From contig JADCDI010000033.1 in the NCBI GenBank assembly GCA_020251025.1, forward strand, positions 1-63,018: a stretch of 63,018 nucleotides of DNA, read 5' to 3'. The stretch comes from Rhodobacter sp. GTDB taxonomy: Bacteria > Pseudomonadota > Alphaproteobacteria > Rhodobacterales > Rhodobacteraceae. Positions 25,211-34,354 of this stretch are shown here, piece after piece; the stretch's first letter is position 1, and every line of letters begins with the position of its first letter. Both the position numbers and the translations under genes were made by a program. Under the pieces are notes generated by a model, which ran no database searches, was not told the origin of the DNA, and saw nothing but the letters and a program-made list of their open reading frames with translations.

Positions 25211-26314
25211 GTGACTGAGGTGTTCCTGTCCGCTGCGCTGTGCCATGCACCGCTGCTGACCGCAGTGATCGGACGGATGCCCGCGCTTCGGTCCGCGACC
25301 CTTTCGGATTACTGCCTGATCTGGAACGGGGAATACCCCGCAGGATGGCTGGCTGCCGCGCCGGGCCAGCGCGCCGAAGGGGGCGTGCCACAGGGCCTGT
25401 CCGACGCAGAGAAGGCCCGGCTGGCCTTCTGGCACGAGGTGCTTGGGCTGACCGCGCAGATCGCGCCGGTCACCGTCGCGGATGCGCCGGTCTGCTGCCG
25501 TCTGTGGTCGGCGGAAACCCCGCGCGCGGGCCTGCCCTGGGACGAGGCGGCCTTTCAGGCGCGCTGGGCCGGGGTGCTGACCGCGACGGCGGGCGATGTC
25601 ATGGCGCTTTGCGGCCAGCGGCCGGCGGCTGACCTGCGCGGGCGTTTCGGGGCCATGCTGGTGCGCGGGGCGTCACGGGTCCGGGCGGCGGGCGGCACAA
25701 CCGCACTGCGCCGGCGTGCGCAGGCGCAGGATATCGAGGTGATTGCCCGGCGTCAGCCCTATGCCGGCTTCTTTGCGGTCGAGGAATACGATCTGCGCTT
25801 CCGCCGCTTTGACGGGGCGATGAGCCCGGTCGTGCGCCGGGCGATCTTCATCTCGGGCGATGCCGTGACCGTGCTGCCCTATGATCCGGTCCGTGACAGG
25901 GTGCTGCTGATCGAACAGTTCCGCGCCGCCGTCCATGCGCGCGGTGATGACCAGCCCTGGCTGCTGGAAGTCATCGCCGGGCGGGTCGATCCCGGCGAAA
26001 CCCCGCAAGAGGCCGCCCGGCGCGAGGCGGCGGAAGAGGCCGGGCTGGCACTGGGGGACCTGCTGGAGGTTGCAAGCTATTATCCCTCGCCGGGGGCAAA
26101 GGCGGAATATCTGTATTCTTTCGTCGCGCTGGCCGATCTGCCGGACGGGACGGCGGGCACCTTCGGTCTGGCCGCCGAGGCCGAAGACATCCGGGGCCAT
26201 CTGATCGGCTTTGATCGGCTTATGGCGCTGGTCCGCAGCGGCCAGGCGGCAAATGCGCCCCTGATCCTGACGGCGCTTTGGCTGGAACGCGAACGCGGCC
26301 GGCTGCGCCGCTGA
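25211..26314 (+). CDS. gamma-glutamylcyclotransferase-like / Nudix hydrolase two-domain protein
   Basis: This 367-residue protein appears to join two parts. Residues 1 to about 165 look like an AIG2/gamma-glutamylcyclotransferase-fold domain (SDYCLIWNGEYPAGWLAAAPG). From about 185 there is an ADP-ribose pyrophosphatase-type Nudix domain with the box G-x5-E-x7-REAAEEAG at about 257-279 and the upstream YDPVRDRVLLIEQFR typical of NudF. The Nudix part would hydrolyse ADP-ribose or related nucleotides. The first domain's role is unclear. Start GTG at 25211. It converges with the NlpD-like gene with no gap. Confidence 0.8.
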   Translation: MTEVFLSAALCHAPLLTAVIGRMPALRSATLSDYCLIWNGEYPAGWLAAAPGQRAEGGVPQGLSDAEKARLAFWHEVLGLTAQIAPVTVADAPVCCRLWSAETPRAGLPWDEAAFQARWAGVLTATAGDVMALCGQRPAADLRGRFGAMLVRGASRVRAAGGTTALRRRAQAQDIEVIARRQPYAGFFAVEEYDLRFRRFDGAMSPVVRRAIFISGDAVTVLPYDPVRDRVLLIEQFRAAVHARGDDQPWLLEVIAGRVDPGETPQEAARREAAEEAGLALGDLLEVASYYPSPGAKAEYLYSFVALADLPDGTAGTFGLAAEAEDIRGHLIGFDRLMALVRSGQAANAPLILTALWLERERGRLRR

Positions 26315-27502
26315 TCACTGCAGAAAGGGCATCGGATCGACGGCATCGATGCCGTTGCGCACCTCGAAATGCAGGAAGGCGGGCGATGCGTTGCGCACGG
26401 CTGCGATGGTCTGGCCGCGCTTGACCTTGTCGCCCTTGGCCACCTTGATCCCGTCGATATTGGCATAGACCGTCAGAATGCCGTCGGCGTGGCGCAGGAC
26501 CAGGATCGGTACCTGATTGGTGTCCTTTGTGATGGCCGCGACCGTGCCGTCGGCGGCGGCCTTGACCGGACTGCCCGCACCGGCCCCAATGTCGATTCCC
26601 GGGTTCTTTCCGGCAACGTAGCCGCGAATGATGCTGCCGTCGGCCGGCATGGCAAAGCGTGCGGCAGAGGCGGAAGACCGCTCGTCCTCCAGCTTCGGCG
26701 AGGGCGGCGTTTGCGGTGCCGGCTCGGCTGCGGGTGTCACCTTTTCCTCAGGCAAAGGTCTGGCCGCCGAGGGCGGGGTCGGCGTGGGCGATCCCTCGCC
26801 GGGCTGTGTCACAGCCTCGGTCGGGGCAGCATCGTCCAGCGCCACCGGAATCAGCAGGTACTGGCCTTCGCGCACGGCAAGATCGGGGCCAAGCCCGTTC
26901 CATTCGGCAATCGATCTGGCCGTGACGCCGTAAAGCCGGGCGATGGAGTAGGCGGTTTCACCCCGTTCCACCCGGTGGCGGATCGGCTCGACCCCGCCCG
27001 GTGCAAGGGGGGCCGGTGCAGGGGCGGCGTCAGTGCCGCCCGATTGCGCACGGTCGATCGCGCCCGAAGCCAGCGTGGTCACTTCGATCGTGCCGCTTTG
27101 GATCGGTGTGCCCACCGTGGTCCCCCCAGTCGGGGAAGAAGATGTGCCGACGCGCCGGGGCAGGGCCAGGATTTCGCCCGCGTTCAGCGGCGTGTCCGGG
27201 GACATGGCATTGTAGGTGGCCAGTTCGGCAGGGTCGATCCCGGTGCGCCCGGCCACAGCGGACACAGTATCGCCCTGCCGCGCCACAGCCACCTGATAGC
27301 CAGGATAGGAAATCACGCCATTGGCGTCAGGCTCGGGCCGGGTGGCGGTGGCCCTGCGCGCGGCGTCTGCCGTGGAAAAGGCGCCTGCGCCATCGGGCCG
27401 CAGATCCCAGTCGATGAGGGCGGTGTTGTCCGAACAGGCGCTGATCGCGCCAAAGGCTGCGCCCAGGGCCAAAAGACGGAATACCGTGCGGGATCGGATC
27501 AT
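26315..27502 (-). CDS. LysM/M23 lipoprotein, NlpD-like
   Basis: This 395-residue envelope protein has a lipoprotein signal peptide with lipobox AISAC (mature Cys near residue 23). Two LysM segments (VARQGDTVSAVAGRTGI and HRVERGETAYSIARLYGV) bind peptidoglycan, and a C-terminal LytM/M23 domain follows. The zinc ligands of active M23 enzymes are altered: NPGIDIGA where active enzymes have HxGxD, and AFLHFEVR where they have HxH. This is the degenerate pattern of E. coli NlpD, which activates an amidase and does not cut itself. It precedes pcm and surE as nlpD often does, here downstream in the same leftward run. Confidence 0.87.
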   Translation of the reverse strand: MIRSRTVFRLLALGAAFGAISACSDNTALIDWDLRPDGAGAFSTADAARRATATRPEPDANGVISYPGYQVAVARQGDTVSAVAGRTGIDPAELATYNAMSPDTPLNAGEILALPRRVGTSSSPTGGTTVGTPIQSGTIEVTTLASGAIDRAQSGGTDAAPAPAPLAPGGVEPIRHRVERGETAYSIARLYGVTARSIAEWNGLGPDLAVREGQYLLIPVALDDAAPTEAVTQPGEGSPTPTPPSAARPLPEEKVTPAAEPAPQTPPSPKLEDERSSASAARFAMPADGSIIRGYVAGKNPGIDIGAGAGSPVKAAADGTVAAITKDTNQVPILVLRHADGILTVYANIDGIKVAKGDKVKRGQTIAAVRNASPAFLHFEVRNGIDAVDPMPFLQ

Positions 27503-27550
27503 GCTTGCCTCATGGTTTCGCCCGGGTTGGTCCCGGGGCGCGGCTGCCGT

Positions 27551-28192
27551 TCATTCGGGGCCAAGCCCCTCGACCAGCGGCACGAAGCGCACGGGCCGGA
27601 GTTCTTCATAATCGAAACCCGTCTCGTGCCGGGTCACCTTGATCAGGCTTTGCACCGTATCGGACTGGCCGACGGGCAGCACCATGATACCGCCGATCTT
27701 CAGCTGAGCCAAGAGCGGCCCCGGCGCGTCTTCTGCGGCTGCCGTGACGATGATGCGGTCAAAGGGTGCCTGATCGGGCAGTCCGAAGCTGCCATCGGCG
27801 GTGAAGGCGGTGATATTGGTCAGATTCAGCGCCTGGAACAGATCCTGCGCTTCGCGGACCAGCCGCCTGTGGCGGTCCACCGTGTAGACCCGTCGCGCAA
27901 GCTGGCTGAGGATCGCCGCCTGGTAGCCGGACCCTGTGCCGATTTCCAGCACCTTGTCGCGCGGGGTCACCGACAGGGCCTGGGTCATCAGGCCCACGAT
28001 CGAAGGCTGGCTGATGGTCTGGCCGCAGGAAATCGGCAAAGGCATGTCCTCATAGGCGCGGTCGGCGAACAGTCCCTTGACGAAGGCACCCCGGTCGATC
28101 CGTTCCATCGCTGTCAACACACGGGTGTCCGTAACCCCCCTGGAGCGGAGCGCGTAAAGAAAGCGCATCTTCCGCTCGGCGGTATCGGTCAT
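27551..28192 (-). CDS. pcm: protein-L-isoaspartate O-methyltransferase
   Basis: This 213-residue SAM enzyme repairs isoaspartyl damage in proteins. It shows [11 protein letters not shown], the [21 protein letters not shown] substrate loop and SAM motif [20 protein letters not shown]. It overlaps surE by four bases (ATGA), the classic surE-pcm pair, and is followed by the NlpD-like gene. Confidence 0.95.
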   Translation of the reverse strand: MTDTAERKMRFLYALRSRGVTDTRVLTAMERIDRGAFVKGLFADRAYEDMPLPISCGQTISQPSIVGLMTQALSVTPRDKVLEIGTGSGYQAAILSQLARRVYTVDRHRRLVREAQDLFQALNLTNITAFTADGSFGLPDQAPFDRIIVTAAAEDAPGPLLAQLKIGGIMVLPVGQSDTVQSLIKVTRHETGFDYEELRPVRFVPLVEGLGPE

Positions 28193-28974
28193 CCCAGCGC
28201 CGCCTGCAGCGCTGCCAGCCGGTCATGCGCGGTCAGATCCGCGCGCATCGGCGTGACCGAGATCCAGCCTTCCAGATTGACGGCGGCATCTGTGCCCGGC
28301 TCTGTCGGGGTATGCTGCGGTCCGCCCTTGATCCACAGGAACCTGCGTCCCGAAGGCGAGATATGCGGCTCTACCCCAAAGGACGTGTCGCGGCGAAAGC
28401 CCTGGGCGGCAACCTTGATGCCCTTGACGCCAGCCGCCGGAACCGGCGGAAAGTTCACGTTGTAGAACAGCCGGTAGTCTGCACTTTCCCCGAATCCGTG
28501 CGCCAGCAGCGCCCGGACAACCGCCGCCCCATGGGTGCGGGCCGCTTCGAAGGGGTCGATCAGGTCTTCGGTCAGCGGCCCCAGAAACTGTGACAGCGCA
28601 ATCGCCGGCAGGCCCTGCAGCGCCCCTTCCATCGCACCGCCGACGGTGCCGGAATACAGCACGTTTTCGGCCGCATTGTTGCCCCGGTTCACGCCGGACA
28701 GGATCAGGTCAGGCTTTGCGCCCTGCAACACATCGTACAGGGCCGCCAGAACACAGTCCGCAGGGCTGCCTTCGGCGGCAAAGCGGTGCGGGGCAAGCCG
28801 GGCGATCATCATCGGATGCGTGTAGCTGATGCAATGCCCGACCCCGGACTGTTCAAAGGCCGGGGCCACTGTCCAGACCTCTCCGTTCGGTCCGGCAAGA
28901 CCGGCGGCGATTTCGGCCAGAACCTCAAGCCCGGGGGCGTTGATGCCGTCGTCATTGGTGATCAGAATGCGCAT
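28189..28974 (-). CDS. surE: 5'/3'-nucleotidase SurE
   Basis: This 261-residue metal-dependent nucleotidase acts on nucleoside monophosphates in stress survival. The metal site starts with D8-D9 in [10 protein letters not shown], followed by [20 protein letters not shown] and a Ser in EQSGVGH. I chose the ATG at 28974; the frame stays open far upstream, but that part is unconserved. First gene of surE-pcm-nlpD-like. Confidence 0.95.
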   Translation of the reverse strand: MRILITNDDGINAPGLEVLAEIAAGLAGPNGEVWTVAPAFEQSGVGHCISYTHPMMIARLAPHRFAAEGSPADCVLAALYDVLQGAKPDLILSGVNRGNNAAENVLYSGTVGGAMEGALQGLPAIALSQFLGPLTEDLIDPFEAARTHGAAVVRALLAHGFGESADYRLFYNVNFPPVPAAGVKGIKVAAQGFRRDTSFGVEPHISPSGRRFLWIKGGPQHTPTEPGTDAAVNLEGWISVTPMRADLTAHDRLAALQAALG

Positions 28975-29651
28975 CCGCCTGCCCTTGCCATGTAGCATCC
29001 TGATTAGACGAGCGCGGGCAGGCCGTAAAGCGGCGCGCAACCGGGCCGGGCGCCGGCCTGCAGACGGGCGGGCGATCAGAACGGCGGGGGTTGCCGGGCC
29101 ATGGCCCGGCCCGGCCTTTCCGTTGCACTGCCGATGGCAAAAAGGCAAAGCAGCGCTGTCGGATACACCATGACATTCGGCCCGGACAATCGAAGGCGGC
29201 CGTGCCGGGGCCTTGTGCGAACCGCCCCCGGCCGGCAGACGCCGCACCCCCCCCTGCCGTGCCGTCGGGGGGGGGCCTGGTCCGGCTTTCAGATGCCTGT
29301 CGCGCCGGACGCCGGAAGACCTGCCGGGCTGATGCCCAAGACGACGGCCTTTGCGGGCAGAGCAGCCGGGCCGGTGCGCCCGCTGCGCCGCCAGTGCCGG
29401 ATCTGAACGCCGGTGCCGCCTGCGGCGCGGGCGATGGCAGGATCGGGTGGGCGGATTGGGTGCTTCTGCCGCCCCGGGGCGACGGGTTGCGGCCCGCACC
29501 CGGTCAGCAGGGAAATTCACCCGGTGCCTTGGCGGCGGACAGCCCGTGAAAAAGAGCAGGGACAGGATCAGATGCGCAAGGGATCAGGCATTTCTGGAAC
29601 AACCCGGCACCAACACCATGCCGTCGCCTGTCCCGGCAGGGAAAACCCCCC
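28975..29651. other. 677-base gap between surE and rutR
   Basis: I see no conserved protein on either strand. The translations are Arg/Pro-rich and unfamiliar. The gene usually upstream of surE in relatives (serS) is not here. The surE promoter should lie near its right end. Decayed sequence is possible. Confidence 0.5.
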
Positions 29652-30329
29652 TCACGGTTCCAGCAGCCGCCGGAACAGCACCTCAAGGAACCGCCCCGCT
29701 TCGGGAAAGGGGTCGGCCTTTGCACCGCCCAGAACCGCCCTGACCTGAACATCGAAATCGGCATAATGCTGGGTCAGCGCCCAGACCGAGAAGATCAGGT
29801 GAACAGGGTGGACCGGGGCAAGGCGACCCTCGTCCATCCAGCGTTGCAGCACTGCGGATTTCTCCTGCACCAGGTCGCGCAACTCTCCCTCAAGCGCGGC
29901 GCGGATGCGCGGCGCGCCTTGCAGCATCTCATTGGCGAAAAGACGGCTTTCGCGCGGAAAGTCCCGGCTGAGTTCCAGCTTGCGGCGCACATAGCCCAGA
30001 AGTTCCGCAACAGGGTCGCCGTCGGGGTCCATCGCCCGCAGCGGGTCCAGCCAGGTTTCAAGCAACCCCGACAAGAGCGCCCCGTGGATCGCCTCTTTCG
30101 AGGCGAAGTAATAGAGCAGGTTCGGCTTTGACAGGCCGGCCACCTCGGCGATCTGGTCCAGCGTTGCGCCACGGAAACCGTGCTGCGAGAAAACCTCCAG
30201 CGCCGCCTCCAGGATGGTTTCGGAATTCCGCTGCTGGATTCGCGTCCTGGGCCGCGTCATCCGGGCTGCAACCGCAGTGCGGTGCTTGCCACGGACAGGT
30301 CCGGTGGGTAGCTTGCCGCCAGGTGCCAT
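29652..30329 (-). CDS. rutR: TetR-family regulator RutR
   Basis: This 225-residue repressor resembles E. coli RutR along its length. The helix-turn-helix is FRGATLDQIAEVAGLSKPNLLYYF. The C-terminal part has LELSRDFPRESRLFANEMLQGAP, HLIFSVWALTQHYADFDVQV and ends in a short variable tail. RutR binds uracil/thymine and then releases its palindrome. A perfect half-site pair lies at 30384-30399 in the divergent promoter region, and the neighbours are pyrimidine catabolic genes. The start could also be the ATG at 30260 (202 residues). Confidence 0.9.
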   Translation of the reverse strand: MAPGGKLPTGPVRGKHRTAVAARMTRPRTRIQQRNSETILEAALEVFSQHGFRGATLDQIAEVAGLSKPNLLYYFASKEAIHGALLSGLLETWLDPLRAMDPDGDPVAELLGYVRRKLELSRDFPRESRLFANEMLQGAPRIRAALEGELRDLVQEKSAVLQRWMDEGRLAPVHPVHLIFSVWALTQHYADFDVQVRAVLGGAKADPFPEAGRFLEVLFRRLLEP

Positions 30330-30383
30330 GGCCGGGTCATCGGAAGGGGTCCTTGCTGAGTCCTGAGCCTTGCTAGTCTGAAA

Positions 30384-30399
30384 CTGACCAATTGGTCAA
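30384..30399. promoter_or_regulatory. RutR operator 1
   Basis: TGACCA-AT-TGGTCA is a perfect palindrome of the form TTGACCAnnTGGTCAA bound by RutR. It lies 47 bases before the aminotransferase ATG and 55 bases before the rutR start. It could control both directions. Confidence 0.85.
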
Positions 30400-30445
30400 A
30401 CCATCCCGTGCCCGCCCGCTGCGGCGGCGATCCGAAGGAAACATC

Positions 30446-31774
30446 ATGCCCCTTGACCGCAAAGCGACACCGAACGACCTGAACGCGTTCTGGATGCCCT
30501 TTACCGCGAACCGCCAGTTCAAGAAGGCGCCGCGCATGTTCGTGGCGGCCAGGGACATGCATTACACCACCTCGGACGGGCGGCAGGTGCTGGACGGCAC
30601 GGCGGGTCTGTGGTGCTGCAACGCAGGCCACTGCCGCCCCCGCATCACCGAGGCGATCCAGCGCCAGGCGGCCGAGCTTGACTATGCCCCTGCCTTTCAG
30701 ATGGGCCATCCTGTGGCCTTCGAACTGGCCAACCGCATCATCGGGATTGCGCCCCGCGGCATCGAGCATGTCTTTTACACCAATTCCGGGTCCGAAAGCG
30801 TGGAGACGGCGCTGAAGCTGGCCATTGCCTGGCACCGCGCCCGTGGCGAAGGGGCGCGGACCCGGCTGATCGGGCGCGAGCGCGGCTATCATGGCGTGAA
30901 CTTCGGCGGAATTTCGGTGGGTGGCATTGTCAACAACCGCAAGGTCTTCGGCACGCTGCTGGGCGGGGTCGATCACTTGCCCCACACCCATCTGCCGGCG
31001 GTGAACGCCTTTTCCCGGGGGCAGCCGGAACACGGGGCCAATCTGGCGGACGAACTGGAACGGATCGTTGCCCTGCACGGGGCCGAAACCATCGCCGCCG
31101 TGATCGTGGAACCCGTGGCCGGGTCGACCGGCGTGATCCTGCCGCCGAAGGGCTATCTTGAAAAGCTGCGGGCCATCACGAAGAAGCACGGCATCCTGCT
31201 GATCTTTGACGAGGTCATCACCGGCTTCGGCCGCCTTGGCGCACCCTTTGCCGCGCAGTATTTCGATGTCCTGCCGGACATGATGACCACGGCCAAGGGC
31301 CTGACCAACGGGGTGATCCCGATGGGCGCGGTTCTGACCACCGCCGAGGTGCACGATGCCTTCATGACCGGGCCGGACCACATGATTGAGCTGTTCCATG
31401 GCTACACCTATTCGGGCAACCCCATTGCCAGCGCCGCCGGGATTGCCACGCTGGAAACCTACCGGGAAGAGGCGCTGTTCGAACGCGCGGCGGCCATCGC
31501 GCCCTATTGGGAAGAGGCGCTGCATGCGCTGAAGGGCCTGCCCCATGTCATCGACATCCGCAACATGGGCCTGATCGGCGCGGTCGAGCTGGAGCCCATT
31601 GCCGGAGAACCGACCAGGCGTGCCTTCAACGCTTTCCTCGCCGCCTTTGACAAAGGCATCCTGATCCGGACCACCGGCGACATCATCGCCATGTCGCCGC
31701 CGCTGATCGTCACCAGGCCGCAGATCGACGAATTGATCGGTACGCTGGCGGGGGTGCTGAAGACACTCGCCTGA
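30446..31774 (+). CDS. omega-amino acid:pyruvate aminotransferase (beta-alanine type)
   Basis: This 442-residue class III PLP aminotransferase starts LNAFWMPFTANRQFKK and contains the DGTAGLWCCNAGHCRP substrate loop and YTNSGSESVETALKLA. The aspartate is in LIFDEVITGFGRLG and the cofactor lysine in TTAKGLTNG. This pattern is that of beta-alanine--pyruvate aminotransferase. In this setting it would convert beta-alanine (from uracil) or beta-aminoisobutyrate (from thymine) to the semialdehyde. The start follows GAAGGA; the open frame begins inside the RutR operator, which is not plausible. Confidence 0.9.
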   Translation: MPLDRKATPNDLNAFWMPFTANRQFKKAPRMFVAARDMHYTTSDGRQVLDGTAGLWCCNAGHCRPRITEAIQRQAAELDYAPAFQMGHPVAFELANRIIGIAPRGIEHVFYTNSGSESVETALKLAIAWHRARGEGARTRLIGRERGYHGVNFGGISVGGIVNNRKVFGTLLGGVDHLPHTHLPAVNAFSRGQPEHGANLADELERIVALHGAETIAAVIVEPVAGSTGVILPPKGYLEKLRAITKKHGILLIFDEVITGFGRLGAPFAAQYFDVLPDMMTTAKGLTNGVIPMGAVLTTAEVHDAFMTGPDHMIELFHGYTYSGNPIASAAGIATLETYREEALFERAAAIAPYWEEALHALKGLPHVIDIRNMGLIGAVELEPIAGEPTRRAFNAFLAAFDKGILIRTTGDIIAMSPPLIVTRPQIDELIGTLAGVLKTLA

Positions 31775-31852
31775 CCGGACAGTGCGCGCGGCGGCACCCC
31801 CGCTGCGCGCCTGCCCTGAAGAGACCTGACCCTGCATGATGGAAAGATTGCC

Positions 31853-32149
31853 ATGCGTCCGGCCTGCACTGCCACCACCCTGATCGATGACGCGCGGGTG
31901 CGCGTGACCCGGTTCGACTTCAGCCCCGGCGCCCAGACGGGCTGGCACCGGCACGGGTATGACTATGTGATCACAGCCATCACCGACTGCCCGATGCTGC
32001 TGGAAGAGCCGGGCGGTGCCACAAGGTCCGTCCTGGTGCCCGCCGGAAGCGCCTATCGCCGCAACGAAGGGGTGGAACACAACGTCATCTGCGATGGCCC
32101 GGGGATGAGCTTTGTCGAGGTTGAGCTGAAACAGGCCGCAGACCCGTAA
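31853..32149 (+). CDS. cupin domain protein
   Basis: This 98-residue single-domain cupin has VRVTRFDFSPGAQTGWHRHGYDYVI, carrying the metal-binding GWHRH-x3-D/E pattern of the first cupin motif, and a second motif near GVEHNVIC. It is 78 bases after the aminotransferase. Small cupins of this kind occur in pyrimidine and hydantoin loci; the function is unknown. Confidence 0.85.
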   Translation: MRPACTATTLIDDARVRVTRFDFSPGAQTGWHRHGYDYVITAITDCPMLLEEPGGATRSVLVPAGSAYRRNEGVEHNVICDGPGMSFVEVELKQAADP

Positions 32150-32594
32150 GCGGCACCGCAGGGTCACACCCTGCAAATCCCGGCCCCGGACCCCGGCTGC
32201 AAAGCGGGCTGCAAGGGACGGAACGGCCCGCCCCCCTGCCTTTCTTTCTGCCGCTTTGCGGACAGCTTTTGCGTGGCGGGTCCGTCCGCAAGAAGGGTGC
32301 GGGCGGACGGGTCCGGCAGACCGGCACCGGCATCACCCCGAAGGTGTCGGCGCAGGATTGGCCTGCCCGACCGGGCGGGGGCGGCGCAGCGTTAGCCTGT
32401 TGGCTGTGCATCGCACCGGGCCCTGCATTGCTTTCCGTGCCGTCGCAAAGGATTTATGTTGACCGGATGGTCAGCTTATGATGCGTTTCCTGCAGCGCGT
32501 CGGGTCTTGGCCCGGGTCTTGGCCCGGGCCTTGGTTTTGTGTGCTGATCGGGGCTGTGGCCCCGGCTCTGCGTAGGGACGAGAGTGAAGAGTTG
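32150..32594 (+). other. promoter region of the amidohydrolase-hydA-ABC operon
   Basis: This 445-base stretch has no supported gene. It contains RutR operator 2 at 32459-32474. Between operator and gene is a short tandem repeat of GGTCTTGGCCCGG (near 32507-32533). The ribosome-binding site GAAGAG lies just before the chosen ATG. Confidence 0.55.
32459..32474. promoter_or_regulatory. RutR operator 2
   Basis: TGACCG-GA-TGGTCA (32460-32473) matches the RutR palindrome with a single change in the left half-site. It lies about 120 bases before the amidohydrolase start and would place the second transcription unit in the same regulon. Confidence 0.75.
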
Positions 32595-33845
32595 ATGCAG
32601 AATTCGGGCGCAAACCTGCGGATCGACGGCGCGCGGCTGTGGGACAGCCTGATGGACATGGCCAGGGTCGGCCCCGGCGTGGCGGGCGGCAGCAACCGCC
32701 AGACCCTGACCGATGCCGATGCCGAAGGGCGCCGTCTGTTCCAGTCCTGGTGCGAGGCGGCGGGCATGACGATGGGCGTGGACCGTATGGGCACCATGTT
32801 CGCCACCCGCCCCGGCGCAGACCCCGATGCGCTGCCGGTCTACATGGGATCGCACCTGGACACGCAGCCCACGGGCGGCAAGTTCGACGGTGTGCTGGGC
32901 GTGCTGGGCGCGCTGGAGGTGGTGCGCAGCCTGAACGACCACGGCATCCGCACGAAGCATCCCATCGTCGTCACCAACTGGACGAACGAGGAAGGGGCGC
33001 GCTTTGCCCCCGCCATGCTGGCCAGCGGGGTCTTTGCGGGCGTCCACACGCAGGACTATGCCTATGCCCGCCGGGATGCCGAGGGGAAAAGCTTTGGCGG
33101 GGAACTGGCGCGGATCGGCTGGGTGGGGGACGAGCCGGTGGGTGCCCGCAAGATGCATGCGATGCTGGAGTTGCACATCGAGCAGGGCCCGATCCTGGAG
33201 GCCGAAGGCAAGGAAATCGGCGTTGTCACCCACGGCCAGGGGCTGTGGTGGCTGGAGATCGCCCTGACCGGCAAGGATGCCCATACCGGATCAACGCCGA
33301 TGGCCATGCGGGTGAATGCAGGCCTCGGCATGGCGCGGATCACCGAACGCGTCCACCAGATCGCGATGAGCCACCAGCCCAATGCCGTCGGCGCGGTGGG
33401 GCAGGTCAAGGTCTTTCCCAATTCGCGCAACGTGATCCCCGGCAAGGTGATCTTCACGGTCGATATCCGCAGCCCCGACCAGACCAAGCTGGACCTGATG
33501 CGCGGCGAGGTGGAACGCGCCGCCCATGCAGTGGCCGCAGAACTGGGCCTTGGGATTGGCATCGAGGCGGTGGGGCATTTCGACCCCGTGACCTTCGATC
33601 CGGGCCTGGTGAAGATCGTCCGGCAATCCGCTGAAAAGCTGGGCTATCCGCACATGGATATCGTCAGCGGGGCCGGGCACGATGCCTGCTGGATCAACCG
33701 CGTGGCCCCCACGGTGATGATCATGTGCCCCTGTGTCGGCGGGCTGTCGCATAACGAGGCGGAAGAGATTTCGCCCCAATGGGCGGCGGCGGGAACGGAT
33801 GTGTTGTTCCATGCCGTGCTTGAGGTTGCGGGGGTGGTTTCGTGA
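32595..33845 (+). CDS. N-carbamoyl-beta-alanine / allantoate-type amidohydrolase (M20 family)
   Basis: This 416-residue zinc amidohydrolase has metal ligands in GSHLDTQPTGGKFDG (H87, D98), TNWTNEEGARF, LELHIEQGP and the C-terminal GLSHNEAEEIS. GKDAHTGSTPM is the dimerisation-domain motif. Next to dihydropyrimidinase the expected reaction is N-carbamoyl-beta-alanine to beta-alanine, CO2 and ammonia. I chose the ATG at 32595 (length typical for the family); the frame is open from 32478, but that part is low-complexity. The last 63 bases are repeated at 34163-34225. Confidence 0.9.
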   Translation: MQNSGANLRIDGARLWDSLMDMARVGPGVAGGSNRQTLTDADAEGRRLFQSWCEAAGMTMGVDRMGTMFATRPGADPDALPVYMGSHLDTQPTGGKFDGVLGVLGALEVVRSLNDHGIRTKHPIVVTNWTNEEGARFAPAMLASGVFAGVHTQDYAYARRDAEGKSFGGELARIGWVGDEPVGARKMHAMLELHIEQGPILEAEGKEIGVVTHGQGLWWLEIALTGKDAHTGSTPMAMRVNAGLGMARITERVHQIAMSHQPNAVGAVGQVKVFPNSRNVIPGKVIFTVDIRSPDQTKLDLMRGEVERAAHAVAAELGLGIGIEAVGHFDPVTFDPGLVKIVRQSAEKLGYPHMDIVSGAGHDACWINRVAPTVMIMCPCVGGLSHNEAEEISPQWAAAGTDVLFHAVLEVAGVVS

Positions 33846-33900
33846 CCGCGTTCATGCTACCTTCGGCGGAATGCGGGCACGCTGGCCCGTGGAGGACGCC

Positions 33901-34113
33901 ATGGCCAACCGCACCGAAGTCACCAACGAGCTTATCTTCGAGACGCTCAAGAGTATCCAGGCGACGCTGTCGAAGCTTGCCGATGACATGCACGAGGTCA
34001 AGGAACGCCTGGGCATCCTCGAAATGCAATACGCCAGCCTTTCGAACCGCATGGACAGGATGGACCTGCGCATCGAACGGATCGAACGACGGCTCGGCCT
34101 CATCGAGGCGTAA
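33901..34113 (+). CDS. small coiled-coil protein
   Basis: This 70-residue protein is almost entirely predicted coiled coil (LKSIQATLSKLADDMHEVKERLG, NRMDRMDLRIERIERRLGL). Similar short proteins of unknown function occur in alphaproteobacteria. It lies inside the pyrimidine operon between the amidohydrolase end and the duplicated copy of that end, so it seems to have been inserted there. Confidence 0.68.
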   Translation: MANRTEVTNELIFETLKSIQATLSKLADDMHEVKERLGILEMQYASLSNRMDRMDLRIERIERRLGLIEA

Positions 34114-34162
34114 GCGGGCGGCTTCAAAGCTTTTCGCTTCGGCATTGACCGGCGGCGTGATG

Positions 34163-34225
34163 GCCGCGGCGGGCACGGATGTGCTGTTCCATGCCGTGCT
34201 TGAGGTGGCGGGGGTGGTGGAGTGA
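34163..34225 (+). repeat. duplicated 3' end of the amidohydrolase gene
   Basis: These 63 bases repeat 33783-33845 with about seven differences, in the same reading frame to the stop (GTDVLFHAVLEVAGVV then E in place of S). The bases after the stop also resemble each other and the start of hydA: GTGACCGCGTTCATG, GTGACCACCTCCGTCATG and GTGACCACAGTCATC. It marks an old junction between the amidohydrolase end and the hydA start. Confidence 0.85.
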
Positions 34226-34354
34226 CCACCTCCGTCATGTTTCATTTGTTTGGTTTTGGAGGGGGCGGTGGGGGTGGTGGCGCCGGGCGCGGAGCGTCGC
34301 GAATGCCTTTTTCGATAGGCTCTGGAGGCTTAACCAATTGTGTAGGTTCCTTGC

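Noticed and set aside
30257-32176. Long leftward open frame opposite the aminotransferase and cupin genes
   Set aside because: Antisense shadow; it would also cross the RutR operator.
32507-32533. Short tandem GGTCTTGGCCCGG as a regulatory array
   Set aside because: Only two to three imperfect copies in generally repetitive GC-rich DNA; recorded in the promoter-region entry only.
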